Part shown: positions 41,787 through 52,042 of the stretch, piece after piece
How the letters are laid out: every line of letters begins with the position of its first letter
How positions within the stretch are numbered: position 1 is the first letter of the stretch
Assembly (NCBI RefSeq): GCF_019649055.1
Contig: NW_026570226.1
Span: 496,001-560,000 of the forward strand
Reading direction: 5' to 3'
DNA: 64,000 nt
Source: Paramacrobiotus metropolitanus
Lineage: Eukaryota > Tardigrada > Eutardigrada > Parachela > Macrobiotidae
Made by a program: the position numbers and the translations under genes
Notes under the pieces: model-generated
Databases searched by the model: none
What the model was told of the DNA's origin: nothing
What the model saw: the letters and a program-made list of their open reading frames with translations, nothing else

Positions 41787-43085
41787 GTGTTTGATTTCAG
41801 TACTATGGCGTTCAGGCCTACTCGTACCGAACCCGCCTTTCCCAGATATCACCCAAGAGCACATTTGAAAATGTTGGATTTTGTGCAACAGCACAGTTTT
41901 AAACCGGTATTGAATCCCGGTGCACGTCCATGTCCCACAATACCTGCATGGTTTGATACGGGGCGTGCACTCGAATACTGTAAAGCATTCGACGGAAGTA
42001 GTGTGACGTATGACCACTTAAATAGCTGGTTAAACAAAGAGCGGTCGACAATGGCTGTTAAAAAAGCAGAAGTACTACATACTAGTAGTACAAAACGGAA
42101 TGAAGTTACGCCACAGAAGTCTTTCGCAAAAGCAGTGAAAGGCAATGTTAAGATCTTGAAGAAACCGCAAAATGCGCTCGGTGCAACGTCAAGTTTGCGG
42201 GGGTGCGAGCAGCCGCAACAGAGTACGAGTACTCAAGTTTGCGGGGGTAATGCAGATGCGGACGAAGGTATGCTGCCAGAGGGACAGTCAGTTACTTTCG
42301 GTAACTCTAAGTTAGCCGAACAGTTAACTACTAAATACCCGGCGAAAGCGTGGACACGCCCGCAGGGGCGACCGGAAAACCATGAGCGTGTGGTCACTGC
42401 TGAAGAGTATGCGGACGAAGCGTTTTGGCAAGCGGAGCAGTGCAAATGCAAGGATACCAAGCATTGGTATTACCTTTATAACAACCCGTTGAAAACGACT
42501 ACTGATTTTGAAAGAGACGAAATCGGGTTATTTCAAGTGTACCGCGGTATGTTATGTCGCAGACGAAGTGGAAGCGGTATCCCAAGAATTTTGGTGCCGT
42601 ATCAGTGGCAGATGAAGTTAGTACATTCGGTACATCAACGATTCCACGAAAAGAAACTGATACCGAATGAAGTGTCCATACAGAAGTACTTAGTTACTAG
42701 GTACTACTGGTTTGATATGTACAGTACTATCAAAGAAGTACTGTCTAAGTGCGCACATTCACCAAAGTGCAAAAGCGACGATGTGTACCGAACAATAGGA
42801 CAGGAAATGAGAAGCTGGTCAGACCCGCAAGTCCGGGAAGAAAGGGGCGTGGTTGGTGTTGGTCCGTTTCAGTTTATATACACTAACAAGTTTGACGTGC
42901 TTAACTCAGATGAATCTGAGGAAGTCGGTGAAAGCTCGCAGAATAATAAAGCACAGCAGAAGAAATTCCGGCAAAGAAAAATATGTACGGGAAACAACGT
43001 AAAAATGGGCGTAACCAGTACGAGTACAACTTTGCTGGTCGTCGCATCGGTACAGAAAAACCGAAAGTCGTTAATCAGACTTTAG
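41787..43085 (+). CDS. 432-codon pol segment with an extra integrase-type zinc-binding domain
   Basis: This open frame lies between protease and reverse transcriptase. Its first 200 residues are unfamiliar. Around 42590-42770 it reads VPYQWQMKLVHSVHQRFH, then a YYWFDMYSTIKEV block and CAHSPKC. The order (PYQW.MK, two His, a YYW/YFW block, then C-X5-C) parallels the element's normal integrase H2C2 region at 45433-45606 (VPYQWRMK, HDTQYAAHQG, YFYWPHMKES, CAQC). The Cys spacing differs (C-X5-C against C-X2-C). I infer an ancient duplicate of the integrase zinc-binding domain. The tail is basic and charged. Confidence 0.65.
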   Translation: MFDFSTMAFRPTRTEPAFPRYHPRAHLKMLDFVQQHSFKPVLNPGARPCPTIPAWFDTGRALEYCKAFDGSSVTYDHLNSWLNKERSTMAVKKAEVLHTSSTKRNEVTPQKSFAKAVKGNVKILKKPQNALGATSSLRGCEQPQQSTSTQVCGGNADADEGMLPEGQSVTFGNSKLAEQLTTKYPAKAWTRPQGRPENHERVVTAEEYADEAFWQAEQCKCKDTKHWYYLYNNPLKTTTDFERDEIGLFQVYRGMLCRRRSGSGIPRILVPYQWQMKLVHSVHQRFHEKKLIPNEVSIQKYLVTRYYWFDMYSTIKEVLSKCAHSPKCKSDDVYRTIGQEMRSWSDPQVREERGVVGVGPFQFIYTNKFDVLNSDESEEVGESSQNNKAQQKKFRQRKICTGNNVKMGVTSTSTTLLVVASVQKNRKSLIRL

Positions 43086-43134
43086 CTGATCTGAAGTCTG
43101 ATGCCATCATTGAGGTTGATGGACAAGAAGTAAA

Positions 43135-45167
43135 ATGGTTCACAGCGGAAGTGTGAACAATACCGATAAACGAAAAGGCGCAACAGTGGAATGCCGCCGC
43201 ATGGAAATTTTCCCGAATAAATCGATTACTGTACATCCAAAAAGTTACGTGGAAATAACAACGCGAATTAAAGGCGCAAATAACGTGCAGTATAAACGCG
43301 CTGAGTTGTGTGGAAAGCCGTTATTCTACGATGGTAGTCTGCATACAGATAATGCGCAGATGTTCATCGAAGATGGCGTACTTGATGTGTCGAACAAAGG
43401 CACATGTACAGTACGTATAATGAACATGTCGAATGAGCGCGTGAAATTGGATAGGGATACTTCCCTTGGCAGTGTAGAAATGGTGGATGAAATTCTGACA
43501 TCTGCAGACGCTGAATTTGACAGTGCGTACCACGAGTTGTACTGTACTGACAAAGCACAGTGTGAATGCCGTAAGGCTGAAGTTACTACGGCGGAAGTCA
43601 GTACTACGCCGGAGACTGAAGAGACAATCAAGAAAATAAAATTGGGTCCATTGGTGAAATTGGAAAACATTGAACGCCTGTACAAAATACTTCGCCAAAA
43701 CAAGGAAGTATTTCCAACAAAAGAGAGACCGGTCGGTTGCTGCAATATATATGAGCACCCGGTCGATACAGGTACGAGTGCACCTGTAAGACAGCCACCG
43801 TATCGTGTGTCCTTCGAGGACAGAAAATGGCTCCGAGAAAAACAAAGAAATGATGCGTGATGGGATAGATTGGGTTAACTAATTCCCCGTGGGGATCGCC
43901 CATATGTATTGTGAAGAAAAAAGACGGCGGCCGACGGCTGACGGTAGATTCCGAAAATTAAACGAAAAACTGCAGGGCAGCAGCTATCCACTGCCAAGAA
44001 TCGATGACATATTAAACGCAGTTGCGAAAGCGAAAGTATTTTCGAAGATCGACTTAAAGTCAGGTTTCTGGCAGATTCAGCTGAAAGAAGAAGACCGGAA
44101 AAAAGCTACAATGGTAGCTGAAGAATTTACGTACCAGTATAAAGTACTTCCATTTGGAATGAAAGATGCGCCAAGCGCATTTCAAAAACCATGGACTTGA
44201 CTTTAGCTGAATTAAAACATAAGAAAGTACTCGTATTTATCGATGACATAATATGTTTTCGGATACCATAGAAGAGCACTTTCGTGACCTGGCAGAACTC
44301 CTTGCACGCTTGAAGGAGTGCGGCTGGACGATCAATCAGACAAATGTGAATTTTCATGGAGAAAATATCCTTTTGGGTCATGTTGTCGATAGTAACGGTA
44401 TCAGTACTGACCCGGAAAAGCTGGAAGCAGTAAAATCGTTCGGTCCGTTGAAAGACCGCAAGGGAATACAGCGATTTCTTGGTATGGTCGGTTACTACAG
44501 ACAGTTTATTCCCAAATTTCAGAACATAGCTGAACCGCTTCAGCGGTTAGTCCCGAAATCAGCAGAATTTAAGTGGGGACCGGAACAAGAAAACGCAATG
44601 CAGCAGCTGAAAGATGCTTTGTGTTCTGCTCCGATATTGGCGCGCTTCGATGACCAGGCGCCGATACAGATGGTGATTGATGCTTCGAAAATTGCCGTTG
44701 GCGCAGTACTCAAGCAGTTTATTGATGGCCACTGGCGGCCGATTGCGTATTTGTCCAAACTGCTTACGCCGACTCAGAGCAGAATATACTTCCCACTCGA
44801 GTTGGAAGCGTATGGACTCATTTGTGCGCTTAAAAAATGGCGTCACTTCTTGGCGTATAAAAAGTTTGAAGTGTACACTGACCACGCCGCATTAACGTTT
44901 CTTCGCAACATGCGAGATATGCATGGGCGTATTGGTCGTTGGGCATTGTACGTGCAAGACTATGACATGGTTCCCAAGTACATTAAGGGAGCGGCCAATG
45001 TCGAAGCAGATGCCTTGTCAAGGCAGACCGGTAACATGCGAGAGCCGGAGTCTAACGAGTCGGATGTTATCCCCGACTACCGCGAAGATGACCAGCCGGA
45101 TGCGGAAACAGTAGCACAGATCGATGCAGTGCGTAAGAGAAAACCACAAACAAGTACAGTACATTGA
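43135..45167 (+). pseudogene. Retrotransposon reverse transcriptase and RNase H (frameshifted)
   Basis: 43135-43860 holds the region before the RT palm, including the usual plug-like sequence ending PVRQPPYRVSFED. 43889-44200 carries SKIDLKSGFWQI and LPFGMKDAPSAFQ. The catalytic FIDD box is at about 44237-44248. 44253-45167 holds FLGMVGYYRQFIPKF, the thumb and connection, the RNase H region from about 44680, YTDHAAL and ADALSRQ. Frame breaks lie near 43860, around 44195 and around 44255, the last two at runs of A or T. Its role in the element is cDNA synthesis. Confidence 0.9.
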
Positions 45168-45378
45168 CGCGTTCAGGGCTGAAGTCCGTTTATTCAACAA
45201 AGCAGAGCGGAAAGAAGTGAAAAATAATACGGAAGTCACGTTCGTACCAGAACAGCGCGCACAGTACTGGGTGGAAGAGCAGTCAAAGACCGCGTAATTG
45301 CACACTGGAAGTCATTACTCAGTGATCCTACGCAGGACATGAAGCCGTACCAGCGCCGGTACTTGAAAAAAGTTCATT

Positions 45379-46743
45379 TTGAAACAAGGCGTTGTGTACT
45401 ATCGGTACTCTGTGAACGGTAAAGACTTTTACCTATTCTATGTACCGTACCAGTGGAGAATGAAGTTTCTGTTCGAAAATCATGACACACAGTATGCCGC
45501 GCATCAAGGCATTGAATCCACGTACAAAAAGATGCACGCATACTTTTACTGGCCGCACATGAAAGAAAGTGTGACGAACTACGTGATGTCCTGTGCACAG
45601 TGCCAGGCGCGTAATCCTGTTAACCAGAAAACTGCTGGATTTTTACAGCATAATCCGATTGTAAATCCGCGTAGCTGTTGGTCGATCGACGTTGCTAGCA
45701 GTTTACCGTTAACTAAAAATGGTAAAAAACACATCATGATCGGTGTTGACTATGGTTCGAAATGGGTTGTCGCACAAGCGGTAGAAGCGAACGACAGTGC
45801 TACGCTAGCACAGTTCGTGTTTGAAAAAAATAATTATGCCGTTTGGTGTGCCGAAGAATCTGACGTCGGACAGAGGGTCCAACTTTATGTCAGACATGTT
45901 TGGTGAATTGTCCGCCGTCATGGGAATTGCACACGTGCCGGTAGTTGCTTACCACAATATGGGAAACGGGTTAGCAGAGAAACGTGTGGGAGAATTTAAG
46001 AAAGCAATATCTAAATACATAAACGATGAGCAAACAGATTGGGATGTGTACCTCCCAGCTATCTGTTTCGCCTTTAACACGAAGCCGGTAAAACGTATTG
46101 GCGGTTTTACACCTGCGAAACTGATGTATGGTGAAGACTTGCGTTTACCGCAAGATAACTTCATTCGAAGTATGACGGCGACGAGGACTTTCCGATTCCT
46201 GCGCATTTGTTTATTCAGCATTTACAGCTGACATTGTCAGATGCACTGGATCAGGTACGAGCGGAAGAAACGCAGCAGCGTCTGAAAGATAAGATCCGGT
46301 ACGATGCTAACGCACGAGAAGTTGAATATGCAATTGGCGATCAAGTCATGGTGCGAGCTATGGCGCGTACGAAAGGAAAGCATAAGGCGTTTGAAGGCCT
46401 TTGGCGCACCGGATATGAGGTGAAGGCGAAACTGTCGAGTATTCACTACAGAGTACAATGCAACAAAAGGGGAGCAGTGAAACTGGATGTAGTGCACGTA
46501 TCGCAGATGCGACCGTATAATATGCGAAAACCGGATGAGCCGGAGCTGACTGATATGGAAGATATGAGCGCAAGTCATAAGCCGCTTAAGCCCGTAGAAA
46601 AAGAACTCGAAGACGAGATTGAGGAGTTTCCTGTTAGGCCAGAGTTGCCAGAACCGGAAGTCGAGGATGTTCCCGTCGTTCCTGTGAGAACGAGATATGG
46701 AAGAAAAGTGAAACAGCCGGACAGGCTAATTAATAAACAGTAA
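45379..46743 (+). pseudogene. Retrotransposon integrase (frameshifted)
   Basis: 45379-45906, 45821-46231 and 46207-46743 overlap in different frames. The zinc-binding H-X-H-C-C region is at 45480-45606. The catalytic core has SIDVASSLPL (first Asp), LTSDRGSNF (second Asp) and GLAEKRVGEF (Glu). The C-terminal part has a GPY/F-like stretch (FEGLWRTGYEVK) and an acidic tail ending at 46743. The break near 45830 is at a run of seven A. No chromodomain is recognisable. Confidence 0.9.
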
Positions 46744-46961
46744 TCCCCGAAGTCCCCGGGAACTGTCGTAACCGCCGCGAGACGGCAGGTTAATTCGGTA
46801 TCTGTATGTTGCAGCACTGTGGGTAAAAACACCGCATTGCAAAAATTCACAGTTGCACATATTTGGATTGATTTTGGGTTCTTCGGTTTTCTTCTCTGTA
46901 GAGTGATGATCTCTCTCTAGGAATCTCAGTTTGTTTTGTAAAGTTGGAATTTTTTGTGATA

Positions 46962-47492
46962 ATGCCACCGTATTTTAATCGTGGACGTGGCGGCCGTGCC
47001 CGTGCACACTATCGGAATCAGTTACTGCAGGGCCTGTACAGTACTACGCTGATGGCCGCAGGATTTCAAACGCAGCGAGGTGGCTATGGTCGTCGTCGCG
47101 GACGATTTGCTGGTAGAAGCCGCGGTGGTGAAGCTCGAGGACGTGGTAGCGCTAACGCTGGTGAAAATGCCTCTGTTCCCACGGACAACTGGCGACGAGC
47201 TGGACGAGATCTTGCTGCTGATCCCGAGAATGGACAGAGTGGCAGTGTTGGTAATGTTGTGCGTGATGGCGATGTTGATATGACTGCTGGTGGAGGAAAT
47301 GGTTCAGTCCCTGCCCATAATTCAGCCAGCTCTTCTACTGTTCCCACTGGCCAAGTAGGTGCTTCAGCAGTTACGAATGATGCAGATAAGGAGCGCGAAC
47401 GACAACAGCAGCTTCGTCAGCAGATGGCTGTGGATGCCCGCAAGAATGCTCCGCCGTCAACTGGTACTGAGCAGACTCGCTTCTCATTCTGA
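46962..47492 (+). CDS. Retrotransposon third ORF: Arg-Gly-rich protein
   Basis: An intact 176-codon frame between integrase and the 3' LTR starts MPPYFNRGRGGRARAHYRN. The first 75 residues are dense in RGG/RG motifs. The middle is Gly/Asp/Asn-rich and the end is a charged Gln/Arg segment (DKERERQQQLRQQMAVDAR). This composition fits an RNA-binding or nucleic-acid-chaperone protein rather than an envelope, which would need signal and transmembrane segments absent here. It is the one open, undamaged frame of the element, apart from the 41787-43085 segment. I recognise no homologous family. Confidence 0.7.
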   Translation: MPPYFNRGRGGRARAHYRNQLLQGLYSTTLMAAGFQTQRGGYGRRRGRFAGRSRGGEARGRGSANAGENASVPTDNWRRAGRDLAADPENGQSGSVGNVVRDGDVDMTAGGGNGSVPAHNSASSSTVPTGQVGASAVTNDADKERERQQQLRQQMAVDARKNAPPSTGTEQTRFSF

Positions 47493-47878
47493 TCGCGCTG
47501 ACAGTTTCTGCTGATTTTGCGAATTTTCATTAATTTTTACTGAATCCCTGTTGATCTCCGAGTGGATTTTGCTCAGTTTTCCCTTGTGATTTTCGTGCAT
47601 TTTGCTGACAATATTCCTCAGTGCGGAAGTGGCGTTTTATTTTATTCTCCTGTTTATTCGCGGATGTTTTTTGCTGAATTTTCATCGGCGATTTTACGTT
47701 AATTTCAATTGATTTTTGCCACTGAAATTCCTCTTTATTTTTCCGACGATTTTCCTGTTTGTGTTTTCTCCGACTGCCGTTTTGCCAACTCACTTTCTCC
47801 TGCCAACTCTCACTTCCACCCCGTCAAGGATCCTCTCCTCATTCACCATCTCACTCAGTCACCCGTGGAGGAGGATCA
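47493..47878 (+). other. Non-coding segment before the 3' LTR
   Basis: A T-rich spacer with repeated TTTTGCTGA-type words, ending in the purine run GTGGAGGAGGA at 47865-47875. This is a weak polypurine-tract candidate just before the LTR start. Confidence 0.45.
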
Positions 47879-48416
47879 TGTCATTCTCGGACGGAGGATG
47901 GATTTTGCCCGCCTTACCCAGTCGAGAGCGTGAGAACTCATTTTCATTTAGTTTTTTATTCCTGTTTTTCATGTTCCTTTCGTTTCTTTTTGTGTTGGGT
48001 TCCCCAAAAGCCGTTTGCGGGGGTGACGGAATATGGTGTACAGTAGCAGCGATGTACGTACTTCTATACATCTGTACTCGTACTTGTCGGCTATATTTTT
48101 GTACTTTCTCGCAGTTTCTCTTTTGTTTTGGGTTATACTTTTGGCTTTTCTAACCGGACGCGCTTCGCGCCTATATAAGTCCGAGAGTTACAGGATTTTG
48201 GTATCAGTTGGTTGGCATTCGGAGTTTGGCAGTGTGAGAGTTTTCTATTAAAATCTATCGTCGGAATGCAGTCAGATTCTCGCTTCGCGTAGTTCGTAGC
48301 TTACACATTTTTCTTGGCTATGCCACATTGAAATTATCAGCTCATTCTCTGTCGTTGAGTCAGGTCGGTAGGATAGATATTACGGTATTATCCCTATCGT
48401 ACTCGTCTCTCCGTCA
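47879..48416 (+). repeat. 3' long terminal repeat
   Basis: About 538 bp beginning TGTCATTCTC after a purine-rich run and ending CTCTCCGTCA, so it has TG...CA ends. It contains a TATATAA box at 48172 and an AT-rich region with ATTAAAA near 48248. Its last 100 bp recur, mixed with host sequence, at 38161-38250. Tubulin sequence starts at 48417. The 5' limit is approximate. Confidence 0.75.
48171..48210 (+). promoter_or_regulatory. LTR promoter: TATA box and possible initiator
   Basis: CTATATAAG at 48171-48179 lies about 28-30 bp before an arthropod-type initiator (TATCAGTTG, around 48205). This spacing suits transcription of the element from the U3/R border. Confidence 0.55.
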
Positions 48417-48519
48417 CATGAACGATTTGGTGTCCGAATATCAGCAGTATCAGGAGGCTACGGCCGAAGATGAGGGTGAATTCGAAGAGGAAGGTGAAGG
48501 TGGCGAAGCGGAAGCCTAA
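48417..48519 (+). CDS. Displaced 3' end of beta-tubulin 2 last exon
   Basis: The sequence continues the tubulin frame ([17 protein letters not shown]) and ends in the acidic tail [16 protein letters not shown] and TAA. It repeats tubulin bases 37926-37976 identically, then supplies the tail missing there. In the allele carrying the element this piece is cut off from the first seven exons. Its 3' UTR follows, with ATTAAA near 48570 and words shared with 38020-38160. Confidence 0.92.
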
Positions 48520-51500
48520 TCTACTCTGCGCACTGTATCTACTATCTATTTATGTGGTTGATTATTAAACCGAATTATTGGGAATTATTAGTACATTAAA
48601 ACCCAGCAGAAACATCGCATCAGTCTTTGTATTTCCAAGAATCATTTAGCCATGAGATTCCTAGTTTAGTTTTGGGTCTCTGATATACATTTCCGTTTGC
48701 ATGTGTGCCGCTGTTTTATATAATATTATTTCTATATTTCCGTTTAATGTTTGGTTATGATAATTGGTTATTTGCTTCTTTGTTAAGCTGTCTTGGATAT
48801 ATAAGTACGTATTTGTTTTTATTAATAATTAATTATTCGATTAAACGAATTCTAGTTCCCAGTGAGGACTTGTTTTATTTAGCTCAGCAAAGCAGGGTGT
48901 TGGAGCATTGTAATAGTAAAGATATTTCTGAACTTTCTCGAAGCAGGAATTATTATTTACAGCTGCACGTATTAGTGTTATGCATTTATTTACGGATTTT
49001 GCATGACCGTCTGGTCACCTCGATCATTCAGCAGCGGGTGGTTCAAAAAGCGCAAGTGGCTCACTTGAGTTTTGTAACAAGGAGCGTTAAGTTGGATAAC
49101 TTGGTCGATTTCCCAGTCGATAAATGTCCTAAGGATTTCGGCTAACGAACTAGATCCCTGCCGACTGTTGTTTGTTGTTAAACTGTTATTGTTGCTCCAT
49201 TTTGACGCAATTCTCTTCTGCGTTTCTGCATAGGTTTCTTTTAAGAAAGCGGGACGGCGCAATGATTAGGGAGTGTTTGCTCGGCCTTGCATAAGCTATG
49301 ATTTATGCACTATAGTGCACTATAGTTGGTTGTCGGCTTTTCTCGGAAGCTCTTCTCCGGTGCTCTGGTGACTTATAACTACAGTAGTACCTCAGTTTTT
49401 ATTGAATTTCTATAATTCCAGGATGCCGTATATATATATGCTGTATTGTTATTAACAGCCACGAGTTTTTCGGCTAGTTAATGATTTGGCTGCATCGTCG
49501 TAATCGTATACGTAGCGGTACTTACAGTACATAATAATAATTATTAATAAAGTATGAGCTTGAGGAGCTTTCAATTCGAAAAGCGCTGTTTTACTGCATG
49601 TTCCGCAAAGTTCACTGCAAGCAGTTGAACCAAATTAAGGTACAGTACTACAATGATTTCGGTGAACTGTCCGCAGGAACTACGAAGTTTGGAGAAGAAA
49701 AATGTTGCTGCAATACAATAAGCATGCGACTGGCGACATTGACTGCTGTATTTTGAATTAATATACATACACTGCAAAAATCCTGTCGTTTCCAAATTTA
49801 ATTGCAAGAGCATATAATATACCTAAAGACTACCTGGCGCAACTCGCTGAACTGGAAAGGTCATCAGATAAGTGCTTCTGCAGGAGCGGAACTTTTGGCC
49901 CATATGATTTATACACGCATAATACACGGTATATTGTACCAGACTGTAAGAAGCATTTCTTAGTTTTTGGCAATTATTAGAGCATTTTGCGGTGCGATTA
50001 TTCGGCAATGCGGTCTGGAATATAGTTTTATGTACACTATCCTACGCAAGCAGCTAATGGATGACTTATGCTAAGGAAGAACTTAATGTTGTCGTTTTAG
50101 CGGAAACCACCGCGATTGTCAAATAAACTGCTCTTGTAAATCAAAGTAAACTAACCATAATGTTTGATATCATTCCCTTGAATATTTTTCCCGAATCACT
50201 TAAACTTAAGTGTGTTTTCGTGTTAGTCACCAATCGGCGATACGTACTGATTCGGTCACGGCGTGTACGGAATATTGCATTGTGCAGATACACTACGTAG
50301 GGTTTTTGTCAAGTGCTAGTAGCACTGAAAATGATTAATGGTCTCGAACTGTTAATGCCTCTTTTTATGGCTTTTTCCGTGCTCGCACCTCGAAGCGACA
50401 TGGTCGGCATCGTCAACAGCAGTAACAACGACATGGTTATGGAAATAAAGCACAAATTCTTAGGATAGAATTTTTGGCCTTGTAATTAGCAAAGTAATTA
50501 TTATCAAGTTTTTCAGTGGAAGAGACGCACAAGATAAGCATAGTGCACCCATTTAACTTCTGTCTTGAAAATTTAGGTTGTGATAATGCAGTCAGAACCG
50601 TTATAGATTTGGTAGAATGACCCATTGGAGGACATGGCGTACTATTTTACAAGAGAGTATATAAATACTTTACAGTAGCTGCTGGACAGTTATTACATCA
50701 CCGTATGCCCTTTCTTCCCTACTGTCTTAAACAGTAAGGGAACAATTATTTTTATATTGATTTATGATACTTCCGCTGTTTACTGACGATTATTATACGG
50801 TACAATTTCTTTGATCTCTCTGTGAGCTTTGTTTATGGCAGTAAACTTTATTAATATCTGTATGCTTGCAAACAGAAGCCGCGCGAGTAGTAATTGCGAA
50901 TAATGATATTGTTACGCAACTTCTTCTGAATAAGTACACCGGAGCCTCGATCAAAAGCAGCGCATCACGTAATTTTCGGTCCCAGATTATTTTGCCCTTC
51001 CACCGGAAATAATTATTACCGGTGTTGACCAGAGCGCATCGTATGAAGATGCATTCAATTAAGCAGACGGAGGTGGTTATTCTTTACTGTTTGCGAATGC
51101 ATCCTTCCCGTTGCGTAACTCTGTAAGAGGTACTATTGTCATCCAGTAGCTGAAATGAAGTTTTATTGCATAACGGGAAAACATATGCCCCATCGGCGGT
51201 ATGTGTACATGTCTTGCCGGTCAGTATGAATACGAGTACTGCAAGTCGAGTACAACGAATACGGTTCCACATGATATATAATGCTTTTTTATCGTGATTC
51301 TCCATTTTATGTTATGGTCTTATCTTTATAAATCAAATTCACTGTATAGTCTGTATACATTAATGTACTCTGTTCTGTTACGCAGAATATTGTACAATTG
51401 TGATCTAGTTTGACATATGAAGGTCTTGAATGTTTTTTCAGGGTGTGAAGTCTTGCAATTAATTATTCAAATCAGAAGACACACCCGGCGCAAACGAAAT

Positions 51501-52042
51501 GGATACCATCCTGAGAAGCGCGGCATAAGTTGGTAAGTATGTATGTACATCTACATATAACCCAAATATGCACCAATCATCGTGTTTACGCTCGCCACAA
51601 AGTTGTAATGCAACTTCGTTTCCTGAAAACGTTAAAGGCAGTACTGCCGAAGGAGAAGTGCGTCGTTATCGTCGTCAGATGAGAATTCCCTTTGTGTAAG
51701 CATTTTATGGACCACTGTCGCCGGCAACGTATACGATTTGAAACAGCGTAGTCGACGGTTATGTAGTACGAAGTGTAGGCGTCTGATTGGTCGACATTAA
51801 ACTTTTTTATATCAAAGCCATGATTCCTGCTACTCTTGCACCATTTTCCCAAATCGTACAATTCTTTATCTTTCTTAAAAGCAACGACGGCGTACGTTTT
51901 GTCCTTCGCATGGCTTTGCTATACGGTGTGAACAGTAGTATATGTAATATTAATCTGTTTCGAATTTCAGGCACTGGAAAGTAATTTTTCACGTGTGCAA
52001 TCTTCGGAAACAATCAGCGTGCTCCGCAGAAATTATCACAAT
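48520..52042. other. Tubulin 3' UTR and long upstream region of the GPCR gene
   Basis: After the tubulin 3' UTR (to about 48720), an open frame of 146 codons runs 48705-49145 (+). It is hydrophobic at first, without recognisable family or good start, and is probably chance. A self-complementary TGCACTATAGTGCA lies near 49306. An acceptor ending at 51970 opens the exon holding the GPCR start, so at least one 5' UTR exon must lie upstream. Nothing else is recognised. Confidence 0.4.

Noticed and set aside
47716-48153. 145-codon hydrophobic ORF across the 3' LTR start, considered as a possible envelope transmembrane region
   Set aside because: It is T-rich LTR and leader sequence with repeated TTT codons and no fusion, glycosylation or cysteine pattern. 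It overlaps the LTR promoter.
48705-49145. 146-codon ORF after the beta-tubulin 2 3' UTR
   Set aside because: No convincing start, no recognisable motif, no splice signals and AT-driven hydrophobic composition. Its first part overlaps the tubulin 3' flank.
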